NCBI RefSeq assembly: GCF_028293085.1
Contig: NZ_JAQGLC010000301.1
Span: 1-36,299 of the forward strand
DNA from: Sphingomonas bacterium
GTDB lineage: Bacteria; Pseudomonadota; Alphaproteobacteria; Sphingomonadales; Sphingomonadaceae
Length of the DNA stretch: 36,299 nt
Direction: 5' to 3'
The notes under the pieces are model-generated. The model saw only the letters and a list, made by a program, of their open reading frames with translations. It did not search any database and had not been told where the DNA came from. Both the position numbers and the translations under genes were made by a program. This document shows positions 6,677-15,436 of the stretch, piece after piece. How positions within the stretch are numbered: position 1 is the stretch's first letter; each line of letters starts with the position of its first letter.

Positions 6677-8758
6677 ATGGCTGTTGCTCCCAAGCGCGGC
6701 GGCCTCGGGCCGCTCGTCCGCTCCGCCGCGCTGCCGGTCGCGATCCTGATGCTCGTCGTGTTGATGGTCGTCCCGATCCCGCCGGCGATGCTCGATCTGT
6801 TCTTCATCATGAACATCACGATCAGCCTGGCCGTGCTGATGGTCTCCCTGAACGCGCAGAAGCCGCTCGACTTTTCCGCCTTCCCGACCGTGCTGCTGTT
6901 CGCGACGCTGTTCCGCCTCAGCCTCAACGTCGCCTCGACGCGCGTCGTGCTCGTCCATGGCCATGAAGGCGAGGCTGCGGCCGGCCATGTCATCGAAGCG
7001 TTCGGCACCTTCCTGATCGGCGGCGATTACGTCGTCGGCCTGTTCGTCTTCGCCATCCTCGTCATCATCAACATGATCGTGGTGACCAAAGGCGCGGGCC
7101 GCGTCTCCGAAGTCTCCGCGCGGTTCACCCTGGATGCCCTGCCCGGCAAGCAGATGGCGATCGATGCCGATCTCAACGCCGGCCTGATCACGCCCGACGA
7201 GGCCAAGGCGCGCCGCATCGAAGTCGCGACCGAGGCGGATTTCTACGGCTCGATGGACGGCTCGTCCAAGTTCGTGAAGGGCGACGCGGTCGCCGGCCTG
7301 CTGATCCTGTTCGCCAACATCATCGGCGGCCTGATCCTCGGACCCGTCAGCCACGGCATGACGATCAGCGCGGCCGCGCACAATTACGTCCTGCTCGCAA
7401 TCGGTGACGCCCTGGTCGCGCAGATCCCGTCGCTGATGCTCTCGATCGCCGCCGCGGCGATCGTCACCCGCGTCACCTCCAGCCTGGATCTCGCCGGCCA
7501 GATCGGCAGCCAGTTCGGCTCCGCCCGCACCTGGACCCCGGTCGCGATCATCCTCGCCTTGCTCGGCGTGATGCCCGGCATGCCGCATCTCGTGATCCTG
7601 CCCGCCGCCGCCGCCGCCGGCTTCGCCGCGTGGAAGCTGCGCGAGATCGCCCGCCGCCCGGCCTATGTCGAGCCGGTCGTGGCCGAGCCGGTCGACCAGT
7701 CGAAGATCGGCTGGGAAGAGGTCACCGACGCCATGCAGGTCAATCTCGACATCGGCTACGGCCTGGTGCCTTTGGTCGACGAGCGCCGCGGCAGCCCGCT
7801 GATGAGCCGGATCACCGGGGTGCGCCGCCAGCTCTCGAAGGAACTGGGCTTCGTCGTGCCGCAGGTGCGCGTGCGCGACGACATCAACCTCGCGCCCTTC
7901 GCCTATCGCATCGTCGTGGGCGGCGTCACCGTCGGCGAGGACAGCGTCTCGCCCGACGAGATGCTCGCGCTCGATACCGGCCAGGCGTTCGGCCAGCTCC
8001 ACGGCAAGAAGGCCAAGGACCCGACCTTCGGGCTGGATGCCGTGTGGATCGCCGCCGGCGATGCCGATGCCGCCACCGGGGCGGGCTATCTGGTGGTCGA
8101 TCCCGGCACCGTGGTCGCGACTCATCTCAATCATCAGCTCGGGACGCATGCGGCCGAGCTGCTCGGCCCGGACGAGGTCCAGAGCCTGCTCGACGGCCTC
8201 AAGGATCGCGCCGCGAACCTCGTTGCCTCGCTCTCGCCCAATCCGCTGCCGCTGACCACGCTCACCCAGGTGCTGCGCGGGCTGCTGGCGGAGAATGTGC
8301 CGCTCAAGGAATTCCGCCGCATCGCCGCCGCCATCGCGGTCGCGGCGCAGCGCACGCTCGACGCCGACGAGATCATCGAGGCGATCCGGCCCGAGCTTGG
8401 CGGCCTGATCATCCAGAAGCTGTGCGGCGTGCGCGAGCCGCTGCGTGTGATGACGCTGGAGGGTCAGCTCGAAGGGCTGCTCGGCCAGGCCGTCCGCTCC
8501 GATCCGTCGCGCCGCCACACCATCGAGCCCGATCTCGGCCGCCGCATCGTCGACGCGCTGCAGCATGCCGCGCAGCCGCTGGTCAATGAGGCCAAGCCCT
8601 TTGCGCTCGTCGTCCAGCCCGCGATCCGCGTCGCGATCCGCAAACTCGTCCGTACCATCTTGCCGGATACCCCTGTCATGAGTTTCTTCGAAGTACCCGA
8701 GGACAAATCGGTCGAGGTCGTCGCCGTGATCGGCGCGCCCGGGGCGCTGCCGGCATGA
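6677..8758 (+). CDS. flhA: Flagellar export apparatus protein FlhA
   Basis: 693 aa; FPTVLLFATLFRLSLNVASTRVVL and RVSEVSARFTLDALPGKQMAIDADLNAGLI (FHIPEP family). Confidence 0.98.
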   Translation: MAVAPKRGGLGPLVRSAALPVAILMLVVLMVVPIPPAMLDLFFIMNITISLAVLMVSLNAQKPLDFSAFPTVLLFATLFRLSLNVASTRVVLVHGHEGEAAAGHVIEAFGTFLIGGDYVVGLFVFAILVIINMIVVTKGAGRVSEVSARFTLDALPGKQMAIDADLNAGLITPDEAKARRIEVATEADFYGSMDGSSKFVKGDAVAGLLILFANIIGGLILGPVSHGMTISAAAHNYVLLAIGDALVAQIPSLMLSIAAAAIVTRVTSSLDLAGQIGSQFGSARTWTPVAIILALLGVMPGMPHLVILPAAAAAGFAAWKLREIARRPAYVEPVVAEPVDQSKIGWEEVTDAMQVNLDIGYGLVPLVDERRGSPLMSRITGVRRQLSKELGFVVPQVRVRDDINLAPFAYRIVVGGVTVGEDSVSPDEMLALDTGQAFGQLHGKKAKDPTFGLDAVWIAAGDADAATGAGYLVVDPGTVVATHLNHQLGTHAAELLGPDEVQSLLDGLKDRAANLVASLSPNPLPLTTLTQVLRGLLAENVPLKEFRRIAAAIAVAAQRTLDADEIIEAIRPELGGLIIQKLCGVREPLRVMTLEGQLEGLLGQAVRSDPSRRHTIEPDLGRRIVDALQHAAQPLVNEAKPFALVVQPAIRVAIRKLVRTILPDTPVMSFFEVPEDKSVEVVAVIGAPGALPA

Positions 8759-9504
8759 CCACGCAGCCGCATTCGGCAGCGTTTTCGGACGCGATGCCCC
8801 TGGTCTATGGCCGCATCGCGCCCGCGCCCGACATGGCGCTGCTCGCGAAAAAGCACATGCCGCTGATCCGCCGACTCGCCTGGCATGTCCATGGCAGCAT
8901 GAGCAGCGCGGTCGAGGTCGAGGATTTGATCCAGATCGGCCTGGTGGCTCTGGTCGAGGCCGCCGGCAGCTTCGAGGATCGCGGCCAAGTGAGTTTCGAG
9001 CAATATCTCGTCACCCGCGTGCGCGGATCGATGATCGACGCGCTGCGGCGCCAGGCCACCCTCACCCGCGGCGCGATGCGCCGCCGGCGCGCCTATAACA
9101 ATGCCACCGCCGCGCTGATGACCGAGCTCGGCTATCCGCCGACCGAGGCTGCCATCGCCGAAAAGCTCGGCGTGACCATCGAAAAGCTCCGGCTGGAATA
9201 TGCGACGGCGGAGCCGGTGCGCTTCGAGTCGATCGACGAGGTCTATGCGGACGACAAGCCCTGGTTCGCCAGCGACGATCCCGACGCCTTCGAGCAACTC
9301 GCCGAGGCCGATCTGCGCGAGGCGCTGATCGCGGCGATTACGGCCCTGCCCGAACGCGAGGCGCAGGTGATCCAGCTTTATTATGTCGAGGAGCTCAATC
9401 TCGAGGAGATCGGCCTCGTCCTCGGCGTCGGCGCCGCGCGGATCTGCCAGATCAAGAAATCGGCGCACGACCGCTTGAAGAAGGCGCTCGCCCGGCAGCG
9501 TTGA
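8755..9504 (+). CDS. fliA: RNA polymerase sigma28 factor FliA
   Basis: 249 aa; sigma70 regions 2 and 4 (VEVEDLIQIGLVALVEAAGSFEDRG...TRVRGSMIDALRR; LPEREAQVIQLYYVEELNLEEIGLVLGVGAARICQIKKSA); 4-nt overlap with flhA. Confidence 0.93.
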   Translation: MTTQPHSAAFSDAMPLVYGRIAPAPDMALLAKKHMPLIRRLAWHVHGSMSSAVEVEDLIQIGLVALVEAAGSFEDRGQVSFEQYLVTRVRGSMIDALRRQATLTRGAMRRRRAYNNATAALMTELGYPPTEAAIAEKLGVTIEKLRLEYATAEPVRFESIDEVYADDKPWFASDDPDAFEQLAEADLREALIAAITALPEREAQVIQLYYVEELNLEEIGLVLGVGAARICQIKKSAHDRLKKALARQR

Positions 9505-9841
9505 ACGCCGCGCGGCTGTCGTCGGGCGCTTGCGCGCGATCCGTCATGCCGTAATCCCGCTCGACCGCGGCGATGCGCAGGCGATACCCCTCGAACACGC
9601 CATCGCGCCCCAGTTGCTGGGTCGCGCGGTGCGCCGGCCGGTTGCGCCACGCCGTGACGGCTGCCTCGTCGCGGAAGAAGGACAGCGACAGCAACTTGCC
9701 CGGCTCGGTCAGGCTCTCGAAGCGCTCGATCGACAGGAAGCCGTCGATCGCCTCCAGCTCGGGCCGCAGCGCCGCGGCGAGATCGAGATACCGCGCCGTC
9801 TGCCCCTCGGCAGGCCGGACCTCGAAAATCACCGCGATCAT
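9452..9841 (-). CDS. Antibiotic biosynthesis monooxygenase (ABM)-like small protein
   Basis: MIAVIFEVRPAEGQTARYLDLAAALRPELEAIDGFLSIERFESLTEPGKLLSLSFFRDEAAVTAWRNRPAHRA is an ABM-like dimeric alpha/beta-barrel pattern. Confidence 0.75.
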   Translation of the reverse strand: MIAVIFEVRPAEGQTARYLDLAAALRPELEAIDGFLSIERFESLTEPGKLLSLSFFRDEAAVTAWRNRPAHRATQQLGRDGVFEGYRLRIAAVERDYGMTDRAQAPDDSRAAFNAAGRAPSSSGRAPIS

Positions 9842-10143
9842 GCCGGGACCTTGCGCAGGAACAGCCGGTCCTCGCGCCGGATGAACCGCTCGGCCCTGGC
9901 GAAGGCGTAATTCTCGTGCCCGAGCGGATCGTCCTTCAGCCTGGCGCGATAGGCCTCATAGGCGGCGAGGTCGGCGATCGAATAGACACCGTACGCCGTG
10001 GTCGCCGATCCCTCGTGCGGCGCGAAATAGCCGATCAGCTCGGCGCCGCAGCGCGGGATCGCCGCGTTCCAGGTCCGGGCATATTGCTCGAACGCCGGCA
10101 CGTTGAAGGGATCGATCTCGTAACGGATGAAACAGGTGATCAT
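9838..10143 (-). CDS. NIPSNAP-family-like protein
   Basis: MITCFIRYEIDPFNVPAFEQYARTWNAAIPRCGAELIGYFAPHEGSATTAYGVYSIADLAAYEAYRARL; overlaps the ABM gene by 4 nt. Confidence 0.72.
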   Translation of the reverse strand: MITCFIRYEIDPFNVPAFEQYARTWNAAIPRCGAELIGYFAPHEGSATTAYGVYSIADLAAYEAYRARLKDDPLGHENYAFARAERFIRREDRLFLRKVPA

Positions 10144-10195
10144 GGTTTGGCTCCGTGGTTGCGCGGGCTCCCTACCACTTGATTTGTCGGTAATG

Positions 10196-10209
10196 GTTCG
10201 GTTACGAAC
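10196..10209. promoter_or_regulatory. Candidate operator for the ArsR-like regulator
   Basis: Inverted repeat GTTCG-GTTA-CGAAC just upstream of the arsR-like ATG in the divergent intergenic region. Confidence 0.4.
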
Positions 10210-10214
10210 GAACT

Positions 10215-10892
10215 ATGAAGGACGGACCCAGCATCGCCGCCATCGCCGCGCTGATCGGCGATCCCGCCCGCGCCAACATGCTCACCGCGCTGATGGACGG
10301 CCGCGCGCTGACGGTCAGCGAGCTGGCGCAGGCCGCCGGCATCGGCCTGCCGACGGCGAGCGGCCATCTGGCGAAGCTCGACGCCGCCGGCCTGCTCGTC
10401 GCCCGCCGCCAGGGCCGGCACCGCTATTTCCATCTCTCGGGCCCCGATGTCGGCGACGCGCTCGAAAGCCTGATGAGCCTCGCCGCGCGGACCGGCGCGC
10501 TGCGCGTCCGCACCGGCCCCAACGACGCAGCGCTCCGCCAGGCCCGCATCTGCTACGATCATCTCGCCGGCGAACGCGCGGTCGAGATGATGCGGTCCTT
10601 CGCCCGCCGTGGCCTGATCACCGAAGAAGCGGCCCCGGCCATGACCCCCGCAGGTGCCCATTTCTTCGTGAAGCTCGGTATCGATCTGGACGGGCTGGGC
10701 AACTCGCGGCGCCCGCTGTGCCGCGCCTGCCTCGACTGGAGCGAGCGGCGGAGCCATCCCGGTGGCGCGCTCGGCGCGGCGATTCTGGATCATATCATCG
10801 CCGCGGGCTGGGCCAGCCGGGCGGATGGCCGCGCGATTCGCTTCGGCCCGGCCGGCGCCGCCGCCTTCGATGCGGCGATGCTGGCCTGCTGA
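10215..10892 (+). CDS. ArsR-family winged-helix transcriptional regulator
   Basis: 225 aa; IAALIGDPARANMLTALMDGRALTVSELAQAAGIGLPTASGHLAKLDAAGLLVARRQGRHRYFHLS. Confidence 0.88.
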   Translation: MKDGPSIAAIAALIGDPARANMLTALMDGRALTVSELAQAAGIGLPTASGHLAKLDAAGLLVARRQGRHRYFHLSGPDVGDALESLMSLAARTGALRVRTGPNDAALRQARICYDHLAGERAVEMMRSFARRGLITEEAAPAMTPAGAHFFVKLGIDLDGLGNSRRPLCRACLDWSERRSHPGGALGAAILDHIIAAGWASRADGRAIRFGPAGAAAFDAAMLAC

Positions 10893-10902
10893 TCACGGCA
10901 AG

Positions 10903-10932
10903 AACCCCGGCGGTCTTTCGACCACCGGGGTT
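10903..10932. terminator. Bidirectional hairpin between convergent arsR-like and flagellin genes
   Basis: AACCCCGGCGGTCTTTCGACCACCGGGGTT, strong near-perfect stem lying between the two convergent stop codons. Confidence 0.65.
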
Positions 10933-11014
10933 CCTGTTCGCCCCGCCCTTTCGGGAAGAGCCCGGTCGGCCCCGACACCCATATTGGGGGGCGGTGCCAG
11001 GGCCGTTCTCGGTA

Positions 11015-11824
11015 TTAGCGCAGGAGCGAGAGAACGCCCTGCTGGCTCTGGTTCGCCTGGGCGAGCAGGGCCGTCGATGCCTGGCTCAGGATCTGGGCCT
11101 TGGCGAGGTTGGTCGTCTCGGTCGAGAAGTCGACGTCCTCGATGCGGCTGCGCGCATCGGTGAGGTTGGCGACGTTGTTGGTCAGGTTGTTGACCACCGA
11201 CTCGAGGCGGCTCTCGCCGGCGCCGATCGAAGAGCGGGTCGTGTTGACCGCCTTCAGGGCGTCGTCGAGCGTGTCCAGGGCGTCGGTCGCGTCGTCGGCA
11301 TCCGAGATGTCGATGTCGCCGACATCGCTCAGGTCGAGGCCGGTGATGGTCAGGTCGACCTTGTCGGCGGAACCCGAACCGGTCTGGATGCTGACGGTGA
11401 CGTCCGAGGTGCCGAACAGCGTGACGTTGTTGAAGTTGGTGTTGTCCGTGATGTCGCTGAGCTGGCCCTGCAGCTCGGTGACTTCGGTCTGCAGGTTGGT
11501 GCGGTCGTCATCGCTGTACGTGCCCGATGCCGACTGGACCGACAGCTCGCGGATGCGCTGCAGGATGTTGGTAACTTCGCTCAGCGCGCCGTCGGCGGTC
11601 TGGGCGAGCGAGATGCCGTCGTTCGCGTTGCGGATCGCCTGGCTCTGGCCCTTGATCTGCGACGTCAGCGAAGCGGCGATGGCGGAGCCCGCCGCGTCGT
11701 CCTTCGCGCTGTTGATGCGCTTGCCGGTCGACAGGCGCTCGATGCTCGTCTGCAGCGCCTTCGACGCCGCGTTCGATGCGTTGGTCGCGCGCAGCGCGGC
11801 AACGTTGGTTCCGATAACAGTCAT
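11015..11824 (-). CDS. fliC: Flagellin (short, ~269 aa)
   Basis: [82 protein letters not shown]-terminus; [45 protein letters not shown]-terminus. Confidence 0.97.
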   Translation of the reverse strand: MTVIGTNVAALRATNASNAASKALQTSIERLSTGKRINSAKDDAAGSAIAASLTSQIKGQSQAIRNANDGISLAQTADGALSEVTNILQRIRELSVQSASGTYSDDDRTNLQTEVTELQGQLSDITDNTNFNNVTLFGTSDVTVSIQTGSGSADKVDLTITGLDLSDVGDIDISDADDATDALDTLDDALKAVNTTRSSIGAGESRLESVVNNLTNNVANLTDARSRIEDVDFSTETTNLAKAQILSQASTALLAQANQSQQGVLSLLR

Positions 11825-11891
11825 GTTCGATCTCCGTTCTGACCTGACGATCCCCGCCGCCCCCAAGCGGAGGGCCGAGCCGTCACAGGAG

Positions 11892-11918
11892 GTAACGACC
11901 GCCTGCGCCGCACATTAA
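11892..11918 (-). promoter_or_regulatory. Weak candidate sigma28 promoter of the flagellin gene
   Basis: Minus strand TTAATGTG-N11-GTCGTTAC; the -10-like CGGTCGTTACC resembles CGGTCGTTCCT (flgM) and CGGCCGATAAC (fliD). Confidence 0.3.
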
Positions 11919-11995
11919 GTAGTTTTGCGAATCGAGCCCAGAACCACGCTTTACTGCGAGTCCGGGGGGGCGGATTTCTGCCGCCCGGAAATATT

Positions 11996-12010
11996 TTGCC
12001 GCAGCGGCAA
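11996..12010. promoter_or_regulatory. Inverted repeat between flagellin and the sigma54-activator gene
   Basis: TTGCCG-CAG-CGGCAA, perfect 6-bp arms in the divergent intergenic region. Confidence 0.45.
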
Positions 12011-12071
12011 CATACTTAACTGCTCGTTTACCATCCGTGCCGCATCTCCCAGCTCTCGAAGGGGGAATTCA

Positions 12072-13352
12072 ATGCGTGCCATCGTCCCATCCGCCGCAGT
12101 ACTGCGGCAGAAATATACGCTCGTGTCGTCTCTCCGCGCTCAGGGGTTCGCCGTGCGCTCGTTCGAGGATGGCCGGCCGCAGCCGAGCGACATCTATCTC
12201 GTCGCCGAGGGCGAGACGCCCCCCGCACCTGCCCGCACCGTCGTGATCGGCGACGAGGGCCGCTATATCATCCCCGCGCGCGACGGCAGCCCGGCTCGGA
12301 TCGCGTTTGGCGCGGAAGATGCCGGTGTCGGCCACGGCTTTGTCCGCGCGCTGGTCGCCGAGCCCGAGGCGCCGACTGCCGCCGATCCCGAGAGCCTAGC
12401 GCTCTATGCCCTCGCCGAGCGCGTCGCTGCCGCGGACATCACCGTCCTGATCAACGGCCCGACCGGCACCGGCAAGGAAGTGCTCGCCCGCTCGATCCAT
12501 CTCAGCTCGAGCCGTCGCGACGGCCCGTTTATCGCGATCAATTGTGCCGCATTGCCCGAATCGATGCTCGAGGCTTTGCTGTTCGGCCATCAGAAGGGCG
12601 CCTTCACCGGCGCCTCGGCGGGGAGCGAAGGCTTTTTCCGTGCGGCGCACGGCGGCACGCTGCTGCTCGACGAGATCGCCGAGATGCCGCTCCAGCTTCA
12701 GTCAAAGCTGCTCCGCGTGCTGCAGGAGCGCGAGGTCGTGCCGCTCGGCGCCTCCGCACCCGTGGCCGTCGATGTTCGAATCATCGCCTGCGCCAACCGC
12801 GACCTGCAGGCCGAAGTCGCCGCTGGCCGCTTCCGCGCCGACCTTTATTACCGCCTGTCGGTCTTTCCGTTGACCACCAAGCCGCTCGCCGAGCGCCGCC
12901 AGGACATCCCCGCGCTCGTCGCGACCTTGATCCTGCGCCATGCCGGCAATCGCACGATCACCCCCTGGCCCGATGTCTCGGCGGTGGATGCGCTGATGCG
13001 TCATGATTGGCCCGGCAATGTCCGCGAGCTCGAAAACGTCGTCCAGCGCGCCTTGCTGTTCGCGGCGGGCGACACGATCCAGGCCGAGCATATCGTGTTC
13101 GATCGTCCGTCGACGCCGGTCGTTCTGCCTGCCGTGCAGGCCGCGAACGACCAGCCCGCTACGCAGCCGGCGACTTTGGGCAACATCGTTCAGATGAGCG
13201 AATTCGCCGCGATCCGCGAGACGCTCGCCGCCTGTGGCGGCAGCCGGATCGAGACCGCACGGCGCCTCGGTATCTCCGAACGGACGTTGCGCTATCGCCT
13301 CGCCAAGGCCCGCGAACAGGGTGACGACATTACCCGGGCGGTGTCGGCATGA
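12072..13352 (+). CDS. Sigma54-dependent transcriptional activator, FlbD/FleQ-like
   Basis: 426 aa; AAA+ core GPTGTGKEVLARSIH, GAFTGAS, GGTLLLDEIAEMPLQLQSKLLRVLQEREVVPLG; Fis-type HTH SRIETARRLGISERTLRYRLAK. Confidence 0.92.
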   Translation: MRAIVPSAAVLRQKYTLVSSLRAQGFAVRSFEDGRPQPSDIYLVAEGETPPAPARTVVIGDEGRYIIPARDGSPARIAFGAEDAGVGHGFVRALVAEPEAPTAADPESLALYALAERVAAADITVLINGPTGTGKEVLARSIHLSSSRRDGPFIAINCAALPESMLEALLFGHQKGAFTGASAGSEGFFRAAHGGTLLLDEIAEMPLQLQSKLLRVLQEREVVPLGASAPVAVDVRIIACANRDLQAEVAAGRFRADLYYRLSVFPLTTKPLAERRQDIPALVATLILRHAGNRTITPWPDVSAVDALMRHDWPGNVRELENVVQRALLFAAGDTIQAEHIVFDRPSTPVVLPAVQAANDQPATQPATLGNIVQMSEFAAIRETLAACGGSRIETARRLGISERTLRYRLAKAREQGDDITRAVSA

Positions 13353-13711
13353 GCGGCGTCAGCGGAATCGGGGGCGCCGCGATGGGCGTCGACCGGGTGA
13401 TGCAGCTTCGTGCGCAGATCCTCGAACGCAACCAGGCGCTCTCGCGCGCCAACAGCGCGGCCGGCGCGGCTGCCCCCACATCGACGCAGCCGACCAGCTT
13501 TGCCGCGACGATGGAAGAGGCGCTGAAGGGCGTCAACGAGGGCCAGAACAAGGCCGGCGAACTCTCCGCCGCGTACGAGCGCGGCGAGAATATCGACATC
13601 GCCAAGGTGATGCTCGCCCGCCAGCAGGCCTCGGTCGGCTTCGAAGCGACGCTGCAAGTCCGCAACAAACTCCTGTCCGCCTATAAGGACATCATGAGCA
13701 TGCCGGTCTAA
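13349..13711 (+). CDS. fliE: Flagellar hook-basal body protein FliE
   Basis: 120 aa; FAATMEEALKGVNEGQNKAGELSAAYERGENIDIAKVMLARQQASVGFEATLQVRNKLLSAYKDIMSMPV. Confidence 0.93.
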   Translation: MSGVSGIGGAAMGVDRVMQLRAQILERNQALSRANSAAGAAAPTSTQPTSFAATMEEALKGVNEGQNKAGELSAAYERGENIDIAKVMLARQQASVGFEATLQVRNKLLSAYKDIMSMPV

Positions 13712-13714
13712 ACC

Positions 13715-15436
13715 ATGAGCAACGCCCTCACCCCATCGCCCGCGCCCATGCTTCCGGAGCGCTTCGCCAACCCCTTGCGGCAGATCACCGATCTGCTTGC
13801 CCAGCCCGCGGTCCGCCGCAGCCTGCCGATGGCCTTGATGGTCGGCCTGATCGCCGCCGCAGCGCTTGCGTGGATGACGCTGTCGACGCCGACGCAGAAG
13901 GTGCTGTTCTCGGGTCTCAGCGATGCCGACAAGGGATCGGTCACCCAGGCGCTCGACCAGGCCAAGATCACGGCGCGGATCGACAATGGGAGCGGTGCCC
14001 TGACGGTTGACGAGGACGATTATTCCCGCGCGCGCATTCTGCTCGCCGGACAGGGGCTGCCCAAGGGCGCGCCCGGCGGTTATCAGATCCTCGACAACCT
14101 CCCGATGGGCGTCAGCCGCGCAGTCGAGGGCGAACGCCTTCGCCAGGCGCGCGAGACCGAGCTTGCCCGCTCGATCCAGGAGATCGACGCGGTTGCCGAG
14201 GCGCGGGTCCATCTCGCCACGCCCGAGGCCTCGGTCTTCGTCCGCGACAACGCCGCACCTTCGGCGTCGGTGATCGTCAAGCTCCAGGCAGGGCGGTCGC
14301 TCGGCGATTCTCAGGTCAGCTCGATCGTCAATCTCGTCGCCTCGTCGGTTCCCGGCATGAAGCCCGAATCCGTCACGATCGTCGACCAGATGGGCGGCCT
14401 TCTCACCAAATCGGCCGATCAGAGCGCGCTCGGCATCGCCAGCGATGAGCGAATCGCCTTCCAGCGCCGCATCGAGGAAAAGAACCGCACGCAGGTTGTC
14501 CAACTGCTGACGCCACTGATCGGTGCCGGCAATTTCACTGTCGAAGTCCAGGCCGATGTCGATCTCGACGAGACCCAGGCGACGCGCGAAAGCTACGACA
14601 AGCAGGGCGCGCTACGCGCGGAGCAGGGCAATTGGGTCGGCAACCAGAAGGACGGCGCCGCGGCACAGCCCGGCGGCATTCCTGGTGCCCTTTCGAACAC
14701 GCCGCCCCCCGCTTCGACGCTGACCGCGCCGCAGCCCCAGCCGACGCCCGCTCCGGGCGCGACGCCTGCGGCTCCCGGTGCACCGTCCGCGGCAGGCGCC
14801 GTGGTCGGCGCGGTGGCCGACGCGATGAAACAGAGCGACCAATATAGCCGCGCCTATGATCTGGGTAAGGAAGTCTCGGTCACCCGGGCCGCTCCGGGCG
14901 CGATCAAGCGCCTGTCGGTTGCGGTGCTGTTGCGCGATCCGGAAACCGGCAAGCCGCGCAGCCAGCTCGAGATCCAGCAGATCACCCAGCTCGTGCAGAC
15001 CGCGGTCGGCTATAATGCGAGCCGCAGCGACCAGGTCACGGTGATCAGCCGCAAGTTCGCCGGCGCTGCCGCGCTCGACGACAAGCAACCCTGGTACGAG
15101 GCCGGCTGGCTGCCGGTGGTGGCCCGCAACGTCACTGCGATCGTGATCGCGCTGCTCGTCCTGTTCCTCGGCGTCCGGCCGCTTGCCAAGGCGGTGCTGA
15201 AGAAGCGCGACGACACGGCCCCGCGCCTGGCGCTCGGCCGCGACTTTGGCGGCGCGATGGGCGGCGGCGGAGACCATATGGCCGGCGGCCATTCCGCGCC
15301 GGTCAGCATCGACGCGCTCGAGGGCGCCCGCAACTATGACGACCGGATCGGCATGGTCCGTGGCTTCACCCGGGACAATCCCGCGCGTGCCGCGCTTGCG
15401 GTGCGTGACATGATCAAGGCGGACGCCAAGCAATGA
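13715..15436 (+). CDS. fliF: Flagellar MS-ring protein FliF
   Basis: 573 aa; VLFSGLSDADKGSVTQALDQAKI, LPMGVSRAVEGERLRQARETELARSIQEIDAVAEARVHLATPEASVFVRD. Confidence 0.97.
   Translation: MSNALTPSPAPMLPERFANPLRQITDLLAQPAVRRSLPMALMVGLIAAAALAWMTLSTPTQKVLFSGLSDADKGSVTQALDQAKITARIDNGSGALTVDEDDYSRARILLAGQGLPKGAPGGYQILDNLPMGVSRAVEGERLRQARETELARSIQEIDAVAEARVHLATPEASVFVRDNAAPSASVIVKLQAGRSLGDSQVSSIVNLVASSVPGMKPESVTIVDQMGGLLTKSADQSALGIASDERIAFQRRIEEKNRTQVVQLLTPLIGAGNFTVEVQADVDLDETQATRESYDKQGALRAEQGNWVGNQKDGAAAQPGGIPGALSNTPPPASTLTAPQPQPTPAPGATPAAPGAPSAAGAVVGAVADAMKQSDQYSRAYDLGKEVSVTRAAPGAIKRLSVAVLLRDPETGKPRSQLEIQQITQLVQTAVGYNASRSDQVTVISRKFAGAAALDDKQPWYEAGWLPVVARNVTAIVIALLVLFLGVRPLAKAVLKKRDDTAPRLALGRDFGGAMGGGGDHMAGGHSAPVSIDALEGARNYDDRIGMVRGFTRDNPARAALAVRDMIKADAKQ

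Noticed and set aside
5366-8566. 1066-aa minus-strand ORF antisense to flgN, the transglycosylase gene and flhA
   Set aside because: Arg/Asp/His/Gly-rich shadow ORF typical of high-GC codon bias; the plus strand encodes clear FlhA and an SLT-domain protein.
10127-11842. 571-aa plus-strand ORF overlapping the ArsR-like gene and antisense to flagellin
   Set aside because: Different frame from the recognisable ArsR protein, Arg-rich composition; flagellin on the minus strand is unambiguous.
11925-11955. Minus-strand TGGGCTCGATTCGCA as a sigma54 promoter, and TAAAGCGT...CTCGATTC as a sigma28 promoter, for flagellin
   Set aside because: GG-to-GC spacing is one short for sigma54; TAAA-to-CGAT spacing is two short for sigma28. 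The weaker element at 11892-11918 has correct spacing.
14640-14860. Pro/Ala-rich insertion in FliF as a novel domain
   Set aside because: Canonical FliF also has a disordered Pro/Gln/Thr-rich segment in the same periplasmic region; ordinary variation.
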